64,000 bases of DNA from NCBI GenBank assembly GCA_963713965.1, contig OY970217.1, positions 2,542,001-2,606,000 of the forward strand. Direction: 5' to 3'. Numbering within the stretch: position 1 is the first letter of the stretch; every line of letters begins with the position of its first letter. The notes beneath the pieces are model-generated. The model was given only the letters and a program-made list of their open reading frames with translations, did not search any database and had not been told where the DNA came from. Shown one piece after another: positions 8,814-18,069 of the stretch. Made by a program: the position numbers and the translations under genes. Source of the DNA: CALAGB01 sp963713965 (GTDB taxonomy: Bacteria; Chloroflexota; Chloroflexia; Thermomicrobiales; Thermomicrobiaceae).

Positions 8814-9974
8814 CTACCGATCCGACTGAGCTTCAACGAGCGGGATGCGTGCGCGCACGCGCGTGCCACTGCCGGGTACCGATTCAACGAGCAGCGATCC
8901 ACCCATGTCCTCGGCAAGCTCCCGCATCTGCTCCATGCCGAAATGACCTTCTCGTGCCACCGGCATGCCGGATTCGAATCCGACGCCGTCGTCCGCGACA
9001 GTCACGAGTAGTTCTTCGTCCTCGAGTTGCACCTGTACACGCACATCTGACGCGACGGCGTGCTTGCGGATGTTCTGTATCGACTCGCGCACGATTCCGA
9101 TAACGGCTCGCTCGATCTCTGGCGCGAGCTCCATACCCTGTCGATCATGGTCTATCTCCCGCGGGATGTAGTCCGGAATGTGTAGCGCGATATCGCGCAG
9201 CTGCGCGGTAATGCCGGGTGCCGGATGTTGCCGCCGCCGCAGATCGGAGATCATCGAGCGCATGCCGGTGATCGAACCATTGACCTGACTCTGAATCTGC
9301 GACGCGGATTCGGCCAGCTCCGGCGCCTGGGACTCGAGCTGACGCCCCAGCAGCTCGAGCTTCAGGTTCATGTAGGCAAGATCCTGAACGATGCCGTCGT
9401 GAAGCGTGCGGCCGATCTCGCGCCGAAGATGATCGACGTCGGCCATCTCCTCTTGCTCCATTAGCCGTGCACGCAGCACCAGAATCTGCAGGCTTTGCGC
9501 GGTCATGGCAGCCACCGTTGCGACAGCGCCAAGGTCGGCGACCTCATACGGATAGATTTCCCCATCTCGCCGCTCGACCGCGATGGCCCCGATCATCTCG
9601 CCGGCGAGCAGCATGGGGGTAATCGTGTGGCTCGGGTAGCCGGGCGGCACGAACGGATAGCCGAAATCCTCGGATGAATGATCCGCACCGTGCGCCGCGA
9701 TCCAGCGCTGGTGCAGGTGCTGGCTCAGCTCTTCGTCCGGAATCGGTTCGCTGCCGTTTGTGGGAGCCATCCACGAATGGACGATGCTGAACGTGCCCCG
9801 TTCGTCACGTTGATAGATCCAGGCCCCGATGGTGCCAGGAACCCGACGCAACTGGTCGACCGTCTCCTCCATGAGATCTGAAATCGTCGGCGCCCCGCAA
9901 AGAGCGGTCTGAATCCCAACCAGGAAATTCACGGCCTTGTCGACGGGGTGGAGATTCGGCGTCCGTTGGTTCAT
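8814..9974 (-). CDS. GAF-domain sensor histidine kinase, HisKA_3/NarX type
   Basis: This is a cytosolic histidine kinase of 386 residues with no transmembrane segment. A GAF-like sensor occupies roughly residues 20-165. A HisKA_3 dimerisation domain follows, with the phospho-acceptor His192 in IGRTLHDGIVQDLAYMNLKL. The HATPase_c domain then has ESIQNIRKHA (N box), VADDGVGFESG (G1) and GGSLLVESVPGSGTRVRARI. It overlaps the end of the preceding larger kinase by 4 bp (ATGA) and is followed by the response regulator, so the three are one translationally coupled operon. The stimulus is unknown; GAF domains bind small ligands, haem or other cofactors. Confidence 0.93.
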   Translation of the reverse strand: MNQRTPNLHPVDKAVNFLVGIQTALCGAPTISDLMEETVDQLRRVPGTIGAWIYQRDERGTFSIVHSWMAPTNGSEPIPDEELSQHLHQRWIAAHGADHSSEDFGYPFVPPGYPSHTITPMLLAGEMIGAIAVERRDGEIYPYEVADLGAVATVAAMTAQSLQILVLRARLMEQEEMADVDHLRREIGRTLHDGIVQDLAYMNLKLELLGRQLESQAPELAESASQIQSQVNGSITGMRSMISDLRRRQHPAPGITAQLRDIALHIPDYIPREIDHDRQGMELAPEIERAVIGIVRESIQNIRKHAVASDVRVQVQLEDEELLVTVADDGVGFESGMPVAREGHFGMEQMRELAEDMGGSLLVESVPGSGTRVRARIPLVEAQSDR

Positions 9975-12304
9975 TGCGCGCTCCGGTAAGGCAGAATGAT
10001 CTGCAGCGTCGATCCCCCGGTCGGAAGGCTCGCCGTCTTGACCTGACCACCGGCAAGCTCAACGCGTTCGCGGAGCGCGATGATCGAAAATTCCGACTCG
10101 GAGACCTGCAACGCTCTTGATCCCTCGGCTGACCCTATCTCGGTATTCTCGGCGGTGCCGTCGTCGGCAATGGTGACGATGATCGAGGTGCCCTTCTGAC
10201 GGATTCTCACGACGATGTGCTGTACCCCGTGCCGGCCGCGTACGAGGTGGATCGTCTCCTGAACGATGCGATAGATGGCCGTCTCCATGTCGTTCGACGG
10301 CCGCTCCGGAAGGTTCACCGCCAGCGAGATGTCGATGCCCGTATCCTGCTGCACGTATTTGGCGTGCTCACGCAGGGCAGGCTCAAGACCGAGAATGTCA
10401 AGTGTTGAGGGACGGATCTGGAAGATGATGTGGCGCAGTCGGTCGATGTTTTCGGCCAGATTGTCACGCACGCCACACAGCTCGTCTTGCGTCTGCTCCG
10501 CGCTGAGCTGAGTGGCCCGACGGCTGATGAGATCGATGTTGTAAAGACAGCTGGCCAGCGTCTGTAGCGTGTCGTTGTGAATGTCGTCCGCAATCGTCTT
10601 ACGCTCGGCCTCTTGCCGCGTGATCATCTGATCCAGCAGGTAGGCACGGCGCTCGCCACGTGCCTCGGCCATGGAATAGACTCGAGCGTTTTCGATGGCC
10701 ACGCCAGTTTGCATACCGATCGTGCTCAGCAGATCGAGGTCGTGCCGCGAATACGAGCCGCGCGTCTCGCTCTGTGCCGAGATGACGCCGATGGCACGCT
10801 GGCCGACGATGATCGGCGCCGCGAGCATCGACTCAGATTGCGTGCTCACTTTGGCCGGCGGGAACCAGTCTCGCGTGTCGTGTGGTTCGCGGCCGTTCAT
10901 GAGAATCGGCCGTTTCTCACGGATGCAGTGGCCAAGCGGCCCGTCATCGAGCTGAATAGTAACCGGTTGGTCTGATATCTGATCGTCCACCGCGTAGTGG
11001 TATTCGATCGAACGTCCATCCGGGAGCAGCAGCCCAAGAGAGAACCGATTTGCGGAGAGCACCGACGCGACGTGCAGGTGCACCTGGCGGAAGAGACTGT
11101 TCAGATCGGTCAACGAGGCGAGCTCGATACCGATGTCGTTGACCAGCGCAAGTCGGTCCGATCCACGCCGCACTTCTTCGTAGAGGAGGGCGTTCTCGAT
11201 CATCAACGCCGAGTGTGGCGCGATGGTCGAGACGACCGCGACGTCACGATTGCTGAACTCGCTTTCCGTGCCAGACCGGTCAAGAATCACCACTCCCACC
11301 AGTTCTCGCTGGCGAGCGCGTAGCGGCATGATGACGGTTGAGTTCAGGTTGAGCGCGCTGGTGACCTGCGCCGGCAGCAGCTCGCTCTTACTGGCATTGG
11401 GAATGATGATCGGTTCGTCGCCATGCAAGATCTGATCGAGCGCGGGGATCGCGCTCGGCACGAAAGAGAGCTGTTTCAGGCGATCGACCGTCTCGCGCTC
11501 GGCTCCGCTCACGGCCATCGGAGAGAACTCGCGTCGTGAGTCGTTCCAGAGGAGTCCATAGCAGCGATCGCAGGCGACGATGTGGCGCAGCGCCTCGACC
11601 ACGTTCTGAAACATCTCGCCGACGTTGGCCAGCGGTTCGATCGACCGCTGAAAGGCAAAGCTGGCTTCAATGATGCGGTTGTAGCGCTCGCCGTTGTCGT
11701 CCTGAGTCAGCCCATAGATCGCCCCGGCAATCAACGTTCCCAGGATGTTGGCTAGGGATCCATCTTCGACCGTGAACGGCTCGTCTCGCGTGCGCAACAG
11801 GTCCAGGCGCCCGAGGAGACGACCGTGGTGGAAGAGCGGCAGCACCAGAATGTGTTGGGCTCCGAGCAGCTGCATCTCCTGGAACTCTTGCGATACCAGA
11901 TCGGATGCGTGCTGGAGTACAAGTGGACGATCCGGCGTGAATGTGATCAGTGATCCGGGCCTCAACCCCTGGAAGAGCTCGGTAGCGACCGTGCGCTCGC
12001 CCAGGATGCTTCCCACTCGATGCGGTGGCACGCCGTGGAGCCCTTGCACCGAGAGATTTTTTTGCTCCGGATCGAAGACACGTACCAGTGTTACCTCGGT
12101 ATCGATCGCCTCACAGGTGGACGCGGCCAGCACCGAAAGGAGGTCGGTCAAGGATGTATCGGAGCGAATGCGCGCCGTCATATGCTGCAAAATCGGGAGG
12201 ATTGAATGCACCGCGTTTCCGCTCTCGGTTAGCTCGTCATTGTGGGAGATGTGCCGTGATAGGTTGTCGATCCAGCCCGTACGGCGATCCGTTTGTTCGT
12301 TCAT
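9971..12304 (-). CDS. Multi-GAF sensor histidine kinase
   Basis: This is the first gene of the kinase-kinase-regulator operon, 777 residues, soluble. Three consecutive GAF-like domains are visible, at about residues 45-190, 210-365 and 380-535; the last contains VGQRAIGVISAQSETRGSYS. A HisKA_3 domain follows with IADDIHNDTLQTLASCLYNI, whose HN(D) resembles the H-D-x-x-x-Q acceptor box. The HATPase domain has YRIVQETIHLVRGR and VTIADDGTAEN. The G1 box is less standard than in the partner kinase, so ATP binding may be weaker. Both kinases presumably act on the single response regulator, or as a heterodimer. Confidence 0.9.
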   Translation of the reverse strand: MNEQTDRRTGWIDNLSRHISHNDELTESGNAVHSILPILQHMTARIRSDTSLTDLLSVLAASTCEAIDTEVTLVRVFDPEQKNLSVQGLHGVPPHRVGSILGERTVATELFQGLRPGSLITFTPDRPLVLQHASDLVSQEFQEMQLLGAQHILVLPLFHHGRLLGRLDLLRTRDEPFTVEDGSLANILGTLIAGAIYGLTQDDNGERYNRIIEASFAFQRSIEPLANVGEMFQNVVEALRHIVACDRCYGLLWNDSRREFSPMAVSGAERETVDRLKQLSFVPSAIPALDQILHGDEPIIIPNASKSELLPAQVTSALNLNSTVIMPLRARQRELVGVVILDRSGTESEFSNRDVAVVSTIAPHSALMIENALLYEEVRRGSDRLALVNDIGIELASLTDLNSLFRQVHLHVASVLSANRFSLGLLLPDGRSIEYHYAVDDQISDQPVTIQLDDGPLGHCIREKRPILMNGREPHDTRDWFPPAKVSTQSESMLAAPIIVGQRAIGVISAQSETRGSYSRHDLDLLSTIGMQTGVAIENARVYSMAEARGERRAYLLDQMITRQEAERKTIADDIHNDTLQTLASCLYNIDLISRRATQLSAEQTQDELCGVRDNLAENIDRLRHIIFQIRPSTLDILGLEPALREHAKYVQQDTGIDISLAVNLPERPSNDMETAIYRIVQETIHLVRGRHGVQHIVVRIRQKGTSIIVTIADDGTAENTEIGSAEGSRALQVSESEFSIIALRERVELAGGQVKTASLPTGGSTLQIILPYRSAQ

Positions 12305-12536
12305 TTCAACCCGCTGTCGTCCTACACTCTCGAGATCTCGACCCGCGCCACTCAGGGAGCCGACACTGAGGTCGCCGAAGTGCGAACCTTACTGGTTCTG
12401 ATGATAGCGAACGCCGGGCGCGGAGTACCTGTGAACAATCGGCCCATTAGTACCGTCTTTACTGACCCGTCATTCCTCGGCCGACCGGACCGACGGGTAT
12501 ACTTGCCCGGATGAACGTTTCAAGGACTGATTTCTG

Positions 12537-13313
12537 ATGGTTGAGCTCACATTTCTGGGAACTGGCACGTCAAACGGCATCCCAATGATCGGCTGCACGT
12601 GCCCCGTCTGTACGTCGGAAGACCCTCGCGATCGTCGTGGTCGTACCTCCGCCGTCATTGGATTCAATGGCAAATCGATCCTCATCGACACCTCTCCGGA
12701 GCTTCGGATTCAGGCCGTGTCGGCTGGCATTCGCGATATCGATGCCGTCCTCTTCACGCATGCGCACGCGGATCACGTGGCCGGGATCGATGACCTGCGG
12801 CGCTTCAACGAGCTGAATCAAGCCCATCTGCCGATCTTTGCAAGCGAACACACCGCGGAGCTGCTGCGCGACCGCTACGGATACGCGTTCCAGGACATGT
12901 TCCCCTTCTATGGCGGCAAGCCGGATCTGCTCCTTAACGTCTTTGACGGGCCGTTCGAGCTCTTCGGCCGCGAGGTTCAGCCGATCAAAGTGACGCATGG
13001 TCGTTGGATCGTGCATGGTTTTCGCTTCGGTTCGCTGGTCTACGTCACCGATGCCAAGGGCATCTCGGATGAGTCAATCGATCTGATGCGCGACGCCGAC
13101 GTGCTCGTCATCAATGCGTTGCGTGAGCGCCCGCATCCAACCCATCTCAGCCTGGGCGAGGCACTGGATGTGATCGCCGAGGTGAAACCACGGCAGAGTT
13201 ACATCGTCCACGTCAGTCACGAGGTGTCGCACGCCGCCGTGAGCCGCGCACTCCCACCAAACGTCGAACTGGCCTACGACGGGCTGACCGTGCGGACCGA
13301 GCGCGACTGGTAA
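12537..13313 (+). CDS. MBL-fold metallo-hydrolase, PhnP-like
   Basis: This is a metallo-beta-lactamase-fold hydrolase of 258 residues. The metal motif is THAHADHVAG (His75, His77, Asp79, His80), with further ligands likely in THGRWIVHGF, YVTDAKG and IVHVSHEVSH. The N-terminal CTCPVC cluster (Cys20, 22, 25) after FLGTGTSNGIP is characteristic of the PhnP/COG1235 group, where it binds a structural zinc. PhnP itself is a cyclic phosphodiesterase of the phosphonate pathway, but no phn genes are nearby, so a general phosphodiesterase role is the safe call. It is divergent from the kinase operon and upstream of a second MBL enzyme. Confidence 0.88.
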   Translation: MVELTFLGTGTSNGIPMIGCTCPVCTSEDPRDRRGRTSAVIGFNGKSILIDTSPELRIQAVSAGIRDIDAVLFTHAHADHVAGIDDLRRFNELNQAHLPIFASEHTAELLRDRYGYAFQDMFPFYGGKPDLLLNVFDGPFELFGREVQPIKVTHGRWIVHGFRFGSLVYVTDAKGISDESIDLMRDADVLVINALRERPHPTHLSLGEALDVIAEVKPRQSYIVHVSHEVSHAAVSRALPPNVELAYDGLTVRTERDW

Positions 13314-13437
13314 CGAACCGGACCTCCGAGACGTTCGGCCGATCTGCTACGATAGTCATGCGGGCCGATTTTGCGCGGACGCATGCGGATCACGCCTGCC
13401 ACCACGACATGATTTCAGCGCAACTTTGGAGAATTGG

Positions 13438-14394
13438 ATGCCAGAAACCAACGTGACCCAGCTCGAGCCCGGGCTCTTCATCATGGACCATCACTTCCAG
13501 GGCGTCCCGGGCGTCATCGCGTCCTACCTCCTGAGCGGACAGAACGGGCTGACCCTCATCGAAACCGGCGCTACCACCACCATCGATGCGCTGCTAGACG
13601 GCGTGCGGTCGGCGGGATTCGATCCGCAAGACATCACGCAGCTTGCAGTCACCCACATCCATCTTGATCACGCGGGGTCGGCCGGCGTGTTGATGCGACA
13701 AGTGCCGCGGGCACGTCTGCTGGTCCACCCGATTGGCGCGCCGCACATGATCGATCCGACCAAGCTGATGGCCAGCGCGACGCGCATCTATGGCGACCGT
13801 ATGGAGGAGCTGTGGGGTGAGGTTGCCCCGGTTCCGGCCGATCGGGTCGATGTGCTTGAGGATGGTGCGGTCGTCAAGGCAGGCGATCGCGAGCTCATCG
13901 CGCGGCATACGCCGGGTCACGCCATGCACCACATCGCCTATCATCATGTCGACACCGGTACCGTCTTCACGGGCGACGTCGGCGGGGTGCGGTTGGAATC
14001 GGCCGACTACGTTCGGCCGCCCACGGTGCCACCGGAGCTCGATCTCATCCTCTGGCGCGAAAGCATTCAGAAGCTGCGTGCGTTGAACCCGAGCCGCTTC
14101 TACTTAACGCATTTCGGCGGTTTCGATGACGTTAGCTGGCACCTCGATGATCTGCTGTGCCGCCTCTTCTTCTGGTCCGGTTGGGCCGATGCGAGATTGG
14201 CCGAGGAGAGTGACACCGACGCCATTACCGCGGTGCTGACGGAACGCGGAGATGCCGAAATCTTGGCCGCGACCGGCGACGATCACCTAGTGCGTCCTTA
14301 TGAAGTCGCCACCGCCTACCAGATGACGGTTGACGGCATGGCGCGCTATCTTCGCAAGCGACGGCAGCTTGGCGAAACGGCTCGGCTTTATTGA
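13438..14394 (+). CDS. MBL-fold metallo-hydrolase, glyoxalase II/lactonase-like
   Basis: This is a second, unrelated MBL-fold enzyme, about 318 residues. The HxHxDH motif is VTHIHLDHAGSAG. Further metal ligands lie in RHTPGHAMHHI (third His), VFTGDVGGV (bridging Asp) and a late FYLTHFGG His. This order matches the glyoxalase II-like and lactonase-like branch (COG0491). A C-terminal helical extension of about 80 residues follows the core. ATG 13438 is preferred to an in-frame TTG at 13426 because GGAG lies at 13428-13431. The substrate is probably a thioester or ester, but not identifiable. Confidence 0.88.
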   Translation: MPETNVTQLEPGLFIMDHHFQGVPGVIASYLLSGQNGLTLIETGATTTIDALLDGVRSAGFDPQDITQLAVTHIHLDHAGSAGVLMRQVPRARLLVHPIGAPHMIDPTKLMASATRIYGDRMEELWGEVAPVPADRVDVLEDGAVVKAGDRELIARHTPGHAMHHIAYHHVDTGTVFTGDVGGVRLESADYVRPPTVPPELDLILWRESIQKLRALNPSRFYLTHFGGFDDVSWHLDDLLCRLFFWSGWADARLAEESDTDAITAVLTERGDAEILAATGDDHLVRPYEVATAYQMTVDGMARYLRKRRQLGETARLY

Positions 14395-14436
14395 CGCGCA
14401 CGCTTGGACGACTGGTGCTGGAAGGGGGGATCGAAC

Positions 14437-15192
14437 GTGCCTGACAAGACTGACGCGACGATTGACGGCGACACGGCCAAACGTCCGGATGCAACCAAAC
14501 CGTTCGATCCGCGTGCGCACTTGCGATCCATTCGAGTGCGTGGGCGCGAGGTGGAGTACCTGGACATCAAATGGCGGCTCGTCTGGCTGCGCAGCGAGCA
14601 TCGGGACGCGCACGTGATTACCCAGCTGGTCTCAAATGAGAATAACATCGCCGTCTTCCGGGCCGAAGTGGTTCTAGAGAGCGGTGGACGCGCATCCGGG
14701 TACGGCAGCGAGTCCAAGGCTGATTTCGGCGATTACATTGAGAAGGCGGAGACGAAAGCTATCGGCCGGGCGCTGGCAGCCCTCGGATATGGGACGCAGT
14801 TCGCCCTCGATTTCGACGTCTCGAACGATGAGGTCGAAGAGGACATGACCCCCGCGACTCGACCTGTGGCGACTGAAGCCGTGCGAGCTTCGGAGACGAC
14901 CCGAGTGCGTGTCGTTGCTCCGCCCGAGCTCGACATCGACGATGAACCGCAGCTCATCGAACCTCCCACGAACCTGCGTCCAATCCGAGAAGAGGTTCAG
15001 ACTGAAGAGCCCGAAGCCTTTGACGCGGCGGACTACAGCTGGACCGAGTTCTGGAAGTGGGCACGCAGCCTCGGTTACACCAGCCGCTCGGCGCTCGGCG
15101 AGCTCCTTGGCCGCGAGCTGGACGAGATGACGCCCCACGAAGTGCGCCAGCGACTCATCGAGTACCGGCAGTCCCACGGGATCGACGAGTGA
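14437..15192 (+). CDS. Uncharacterised protein resembling single-strand annealing (Rad52/Erf-like) proteins
   Basis: The protein has about 251 residues, GTG start with a GGGGGA ribosome site 6 nt upstream, and no signal or membrane segment. Residues about 30-135 form a compact domain ending GDYIEKAETKAIGRALAALG then YGTQFALDFD. The E-T-x-A-I-G-R-A-L-A-x-L-G-Y-G block is typical of phage and bacterial single-strand annealing or ssDNA-handling proteins of the Rad52/Erf type. An acidic, proline-containing linker follows (about 140-190), then a helical C-terminal domain with WTEFWKWARSLGYTSRSALG. It may bind ssDNA, but that is inferred from one motif. No phage genes surround it. Confidence 0.6.
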   Translation: MPDKTDATIDGDTAKRPDATKPFDPRAHLRSIRVRGREVEYLDIKWRLVWLRSEHRDAHVITQLVSNENNIAVFRAEVVLESGGRASGYGSESKADFGDYIEKAETKAIGRALAALGYGTQFALDFDVSNDEVEEDMTPATRPVATEAVRASETTRVRVVAPPELDIDDEPQLIEPPTNLRPIREEVQTEEPEAFDAADYSWTEFWKWARSLGYTSRSALGELLGRELDEMTPHEVRQRLIEYRQSHGIDE

Positions 15193-15309
15193 GCCGGCCG
15201 CGTGGAACCGGGAGTCGGACGCAACGCCGCGGCCTCAAAAACCATGAACAGCTGCACCGAACTAAACTCTGATATCGAGATGCGATTCTGAGATGGTGCG
15301 TAGGCGGAA

Positions 15310-15334
15310 CCCAGAATGTTCTCGGGATTTTGTT
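15310..15334 (+). terminator. Weak possible terminator; the rest of 15193-15514 shows nothing
   Basis: The 322-bp gap between two plus-strand genes holds one imperfect hairpin, CCC-AGAA paired to TTCT-(C)-GGG with a 2-nt loop, followed by ATTTTGTTG. It could end transcription from the annealing-like gene. No gene, tRNA or repeat was seen in the remainder of the gap. Confidence 0.3.
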
Positions 15335-15514
15335 GTCGGTAACTGAACGAAGCACCAGCGTGTTGAAAACGAGCGTACCATCAATTCGACGCTGCGTTCG
15401 CTGGCGCCGACGAGTTGGTGTTGGGTTAGGATCTCGCGAACGCACAGCATGAAAGATGAAGAGTGACCGAACTCATGTCAGCTGTCGCAATGACTGGTCC
15501 GGCGCGGAGGTCCC

Positions 15515-17089
15515 ATGAGTGACAAACGTTCTCCAGGTCGACCCGCTCCCCAACACGATGGGCAACGCTCACCCACTATGCCGGAGTCGGACAGTCAGGT
15601 TAGATCCGACGCCGACCTCAGCCTGCCAACTCCAGAGCACTTCGACGTTCTGATCGTCGGTGCAGGCATCTCCGGAATCGGCGCGGCATATCATCTGACC
15701 GTGCAATGTCCCGGGGTCACGTTCGTGGCGCTTGACAGTCACGCCAGCTACGGCGGCACCTGGGTGACGCATCGCTATCCAGGCATCCGCTCCGACAGCG
15801 ATCTCTATACCTATGGGTACCGCTTCAAACCATGGATTGGTGCCCCCATCGCCTCAGCCGCGAAGATCCTGAAGTACATGGGCGAGGTGATCGAAGAGAA
15901 TAATCTGAGCCGGCATCTGCGCTTCCGCCATCGAGTCGACTCTGCCCGCTGGTCCAGCCTTGAGAACCATTGGACGATCGAGGCGACGCGGACCGACACG
16001 GGCGAGAAGGTCCGCTTCACCGCCGGTTTCCTGTGGATGTGCCAGGGCTATTACCGCCACGAGGGGGGCTACACGCCACGTTGGGAGGGGATGGAGTGCT
16101 TCAAAGGCCCGATCGTCCATCCCCAGAACTGGCCCGAAGACCTGGACTACCACGGCAAGCGAGTGATCGTGATCGGCTCCGGTGCCACCGCCGCGACCCT
16201 TATCCCGGCCATCGCTGAAGACTGCGCCGACGTCACCCTGCTGCAGCGGTCACCGACGTATTACTTCGCGCGCCCGAACGTCAACGAACTGGCCGACACG
16301 CTTCACGATCTGGATGTGCCCGAGGAGTGGGTCCACGAGATCGTGCGCCGCAAGACAGTTCACGACCAGCGCATCTTCACGCGCCGCTCCTTCGAGGATC
16401 CCGAGACGGTGAAGCAGGAGCTATTGGCCGGCGTCAGTGCCTTCATCGGTCCCGAGGCGACCGCCGATCACTTCACGCCGACTTATCGACCCTGGCGCCA
16501 GCGCATCGCGGTCGTACCGGACGGCGACCTCTTTCGCCAGGTTCAGGCCGGCAACGTCTCGGTGGTCACAGACCACATCGACCAGTTCACCGAATCGGGC
16601 ATCCGGCTACAGTCGGGCCAACTGCTGGAAGCAGACATCATCATCACTGCGACCGGCCTCAATCTCAATGTTTTGGGCGACATCGACTTCGAGATCGATG
16701 GCGAGCCGCTGGATTTTTCCAGAACCGTCACGTACCGCGGCATGATGTTCACCGGTGTGCCAAATATGGCCTGGGTGTTCGGCTACTTCCGATACGGCTG
16801 GACGTTGCGGGTCGATCTGGTCGCCGACTTCGTTTGTCGCTTGCTGAAACACATGCAGATGCGTCGCGTGCACAGAGTAAGCGTGGCGTTGCGCGTGCGG
16901 GACCAGGACATGCCGCTATCGGCTTGGATCGATCCTGACGACTTCAACCCGGGCTATGTGCAGCGTGGCCTGCACCTGCTGCCTCAGCGTGGTGACAAGC
17001 CGGAGTGGCAGCATACCCAGGACTACTGGGCTGAGCGCACTGAATTCCCCGCCATCGATCTTGACGATGAGGCGTTTGTCTACGCTTGA
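15515..17089 (+). CDS. Flavin-dependent monooxygenase, Baeyer-Villiger type (EthA-like)
   Basis: This is a class B flavoprotein monooxygenase of 524 residues that would use FAD, NADPH and O2 to oxidise ketones or soft heteroatoms. The first Rossmann motif is DVLIVGAGISGIGAAYHL, then GGTW and YPGIRSDSDLYTYGYRF, as in EthA and related BVMOs. The Baeyer-Villiger fingerprint FxGxxxHxxxW is present as FKGPIVHPQNWP. The second Rossmann motif (VIVIGSGATAATL) follows immediately. A Pro-rich, charged N-terminal tail of about 40 residues precedes the FAD domain. ATG 15515 has GGAGG close upstream. No partner genes are adjacent. Substrate unknown. Confidence 0.92.
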   Translation: MSDKRSPGRPAPQHDGQRSPTMPESDSQVRSDADLSLPTPEHFDVLIVGAGISGIGAAYHLTVQCPGVTFVALDSHASYGGTWVTHRYPGIRSDSDLYTYGYRFKPWIGAPIASAAKILKYMGEVIEENNLSRHLRFRHRVDSARWSSLENHWTIEATRTDTGEKVRFTAGFLWMCQGYYRHEGGYTPRWEGMECFKGPIVHPQNWPEDLDYHGKRVIVIGSGATAATLIPAIAEDCADVTLLQRSPTYYFARPNVNELADTLHDLDVPEEWVHEIVRRKTVHDQRIFTRRSFEDPETVKQELLAGVSAFIGPEATADHFTPTYRPWRQRIAVVPDGDLFRQVQAGNVSVVTDHIDQFTESGIRLQSGQLLEADIIITATGLNLNVLGDIDFEIDGEPLDFSRTVTYRGMMFTGVPNMAWVFGYFRYGWTLRVDLVADFVCRLLKHMQMRRVHRVSVALRVRDQDMPLSAWIDPDDFNPGYVQRGLHLLPQRGDKPEWQHTQDYWAERTEFPAIDLDDEAFVYA

Positions 17090-17283
17090 TTGCGCTGGCG
17101 TGGGCCCTAGGGTTGAGCCTGCTTTCGACGTGAACGCCCGTGGTCTCTTACCGTGCCGATGCACGTCTCCGGGAGACGTTTGTTCTCATAGGCGTGGGCA
17201 CTACACATTGCCTATCGTCTCCCGAATTGCCGGAGTCGTCTGAACACGCCTTGCGGTTCCCGCTGAGTTCTCGAGGAGGAATC

Positions 17284-17859
17284 ATGCTAACTCGCGCAGA
17301 GATTTTGGACACGCTTGCGACGTCTCAGGCGCAGGTTATAGCTTTCTTCCATGGATTGAGCTCGCAAGACCTGGAGCGCCCGGCAACGGCGAATGAAGTT
17401 CCCGGAGCGGCTCCGTGGCGCGTCAAAGATCACTTAGGTCATCTGGCGCAAAGCGAGCGCAGCGTCCAGCACTTGCTGCGCCGTGCCCACGCGGGAGACT
17501 CGCGCGACGCACTCTTGCGCCTGCAATATCCAGAGGGAATGCTGCTGCCGGGCACGCTCGGTGATTTGGACGCGCTGACTTCGGAGGAGAAGGAACAGCT
17601 CGGGTTGGCCATTGCCAAACTCAATCAAACCGACCTGCTCGCGCACTATGACGACACTCTGGAAACGCTAATCGCGGACTACCTTGCGGTGCGACAGGAC
17701 ACGCTGGACCTTCTGCACCAGTTCACTGATGAGCAACTGACGGCTCCGGTTCCTACGGTCGTTTGTGACCTGGCCGCCGGCGACTTGTTTGCCGGGAGAG
17801 CGGGGCACGCAGTCGAGCACATGACCGCGATTCAGGACGGATTGCGTTGGGGCAGGTAG
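17284..17859 (+). CDS. DinB-superfamily protein (maleylpyruvate isomerase-like N-terminal fold)
   Basis: This is a small four-helix-bundle protein of 191 residues. The superfamily's metal-binding histidines appear in WRVKDHLGHLAQSE and in AGHAVEHMTAIQDGL near the C-terminus. Characterised relatives are metal-dependent thiol transferases (bacillithiol and mycothiol enzymes) or isomerases. The start is ATG 17284 with AGGAGGA 4-8 nt upstream; the frame is open further upstream but without a comparable ribosome site. Two other DinB-fold genes in the window (52313-52888 and 61040-61600) are divergent in sequence. Function unknown beyond the fold. Confidence 0.8.
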   Translation: MLTRAEILDTLATSQAQVIAFFHGLSSQDLERPATANEVPGAAPWRVKDHLGHLAQSERSVQHLLRRAHAGDSRDALLRLQYPEGMLLPGTLGDLDALTSEEKEQLGLAIAKLNQTDLLAHYDDTLETLIADYLAVRQDTLDLLHQFTDEQLTAPVPTVVCDLAAGDLFAGRAGHAVEHMTAIQDGLRWGR

Positions 17860-18069
17860 ACCTGGTGCATTTGACTGCGGACCGAAACGGCGTGTTCCGA
17901 GGACCGCTGATACGGTACGGCTTGTATTCATCTCGTCGAAGTCGTAGGCGGTAGTCTGAGGTACAGGTTTCGCTACCCGAATCGGTCAAGCATCTGCCAG
18001 AGGAGCCTTAATGGTGAGGCGGCAACTCCCTCCTGCTTGTCTACCAGATATCCCGCACGATCCGCCTGT

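Noticed and set aside
12537..13313. Naming the MBL protein phnP
   Set aside because: The CTCPVC and THAHADH motifs fit the PhnP group, but there are no phosphonate genes nearby, so only family membership is claimed.
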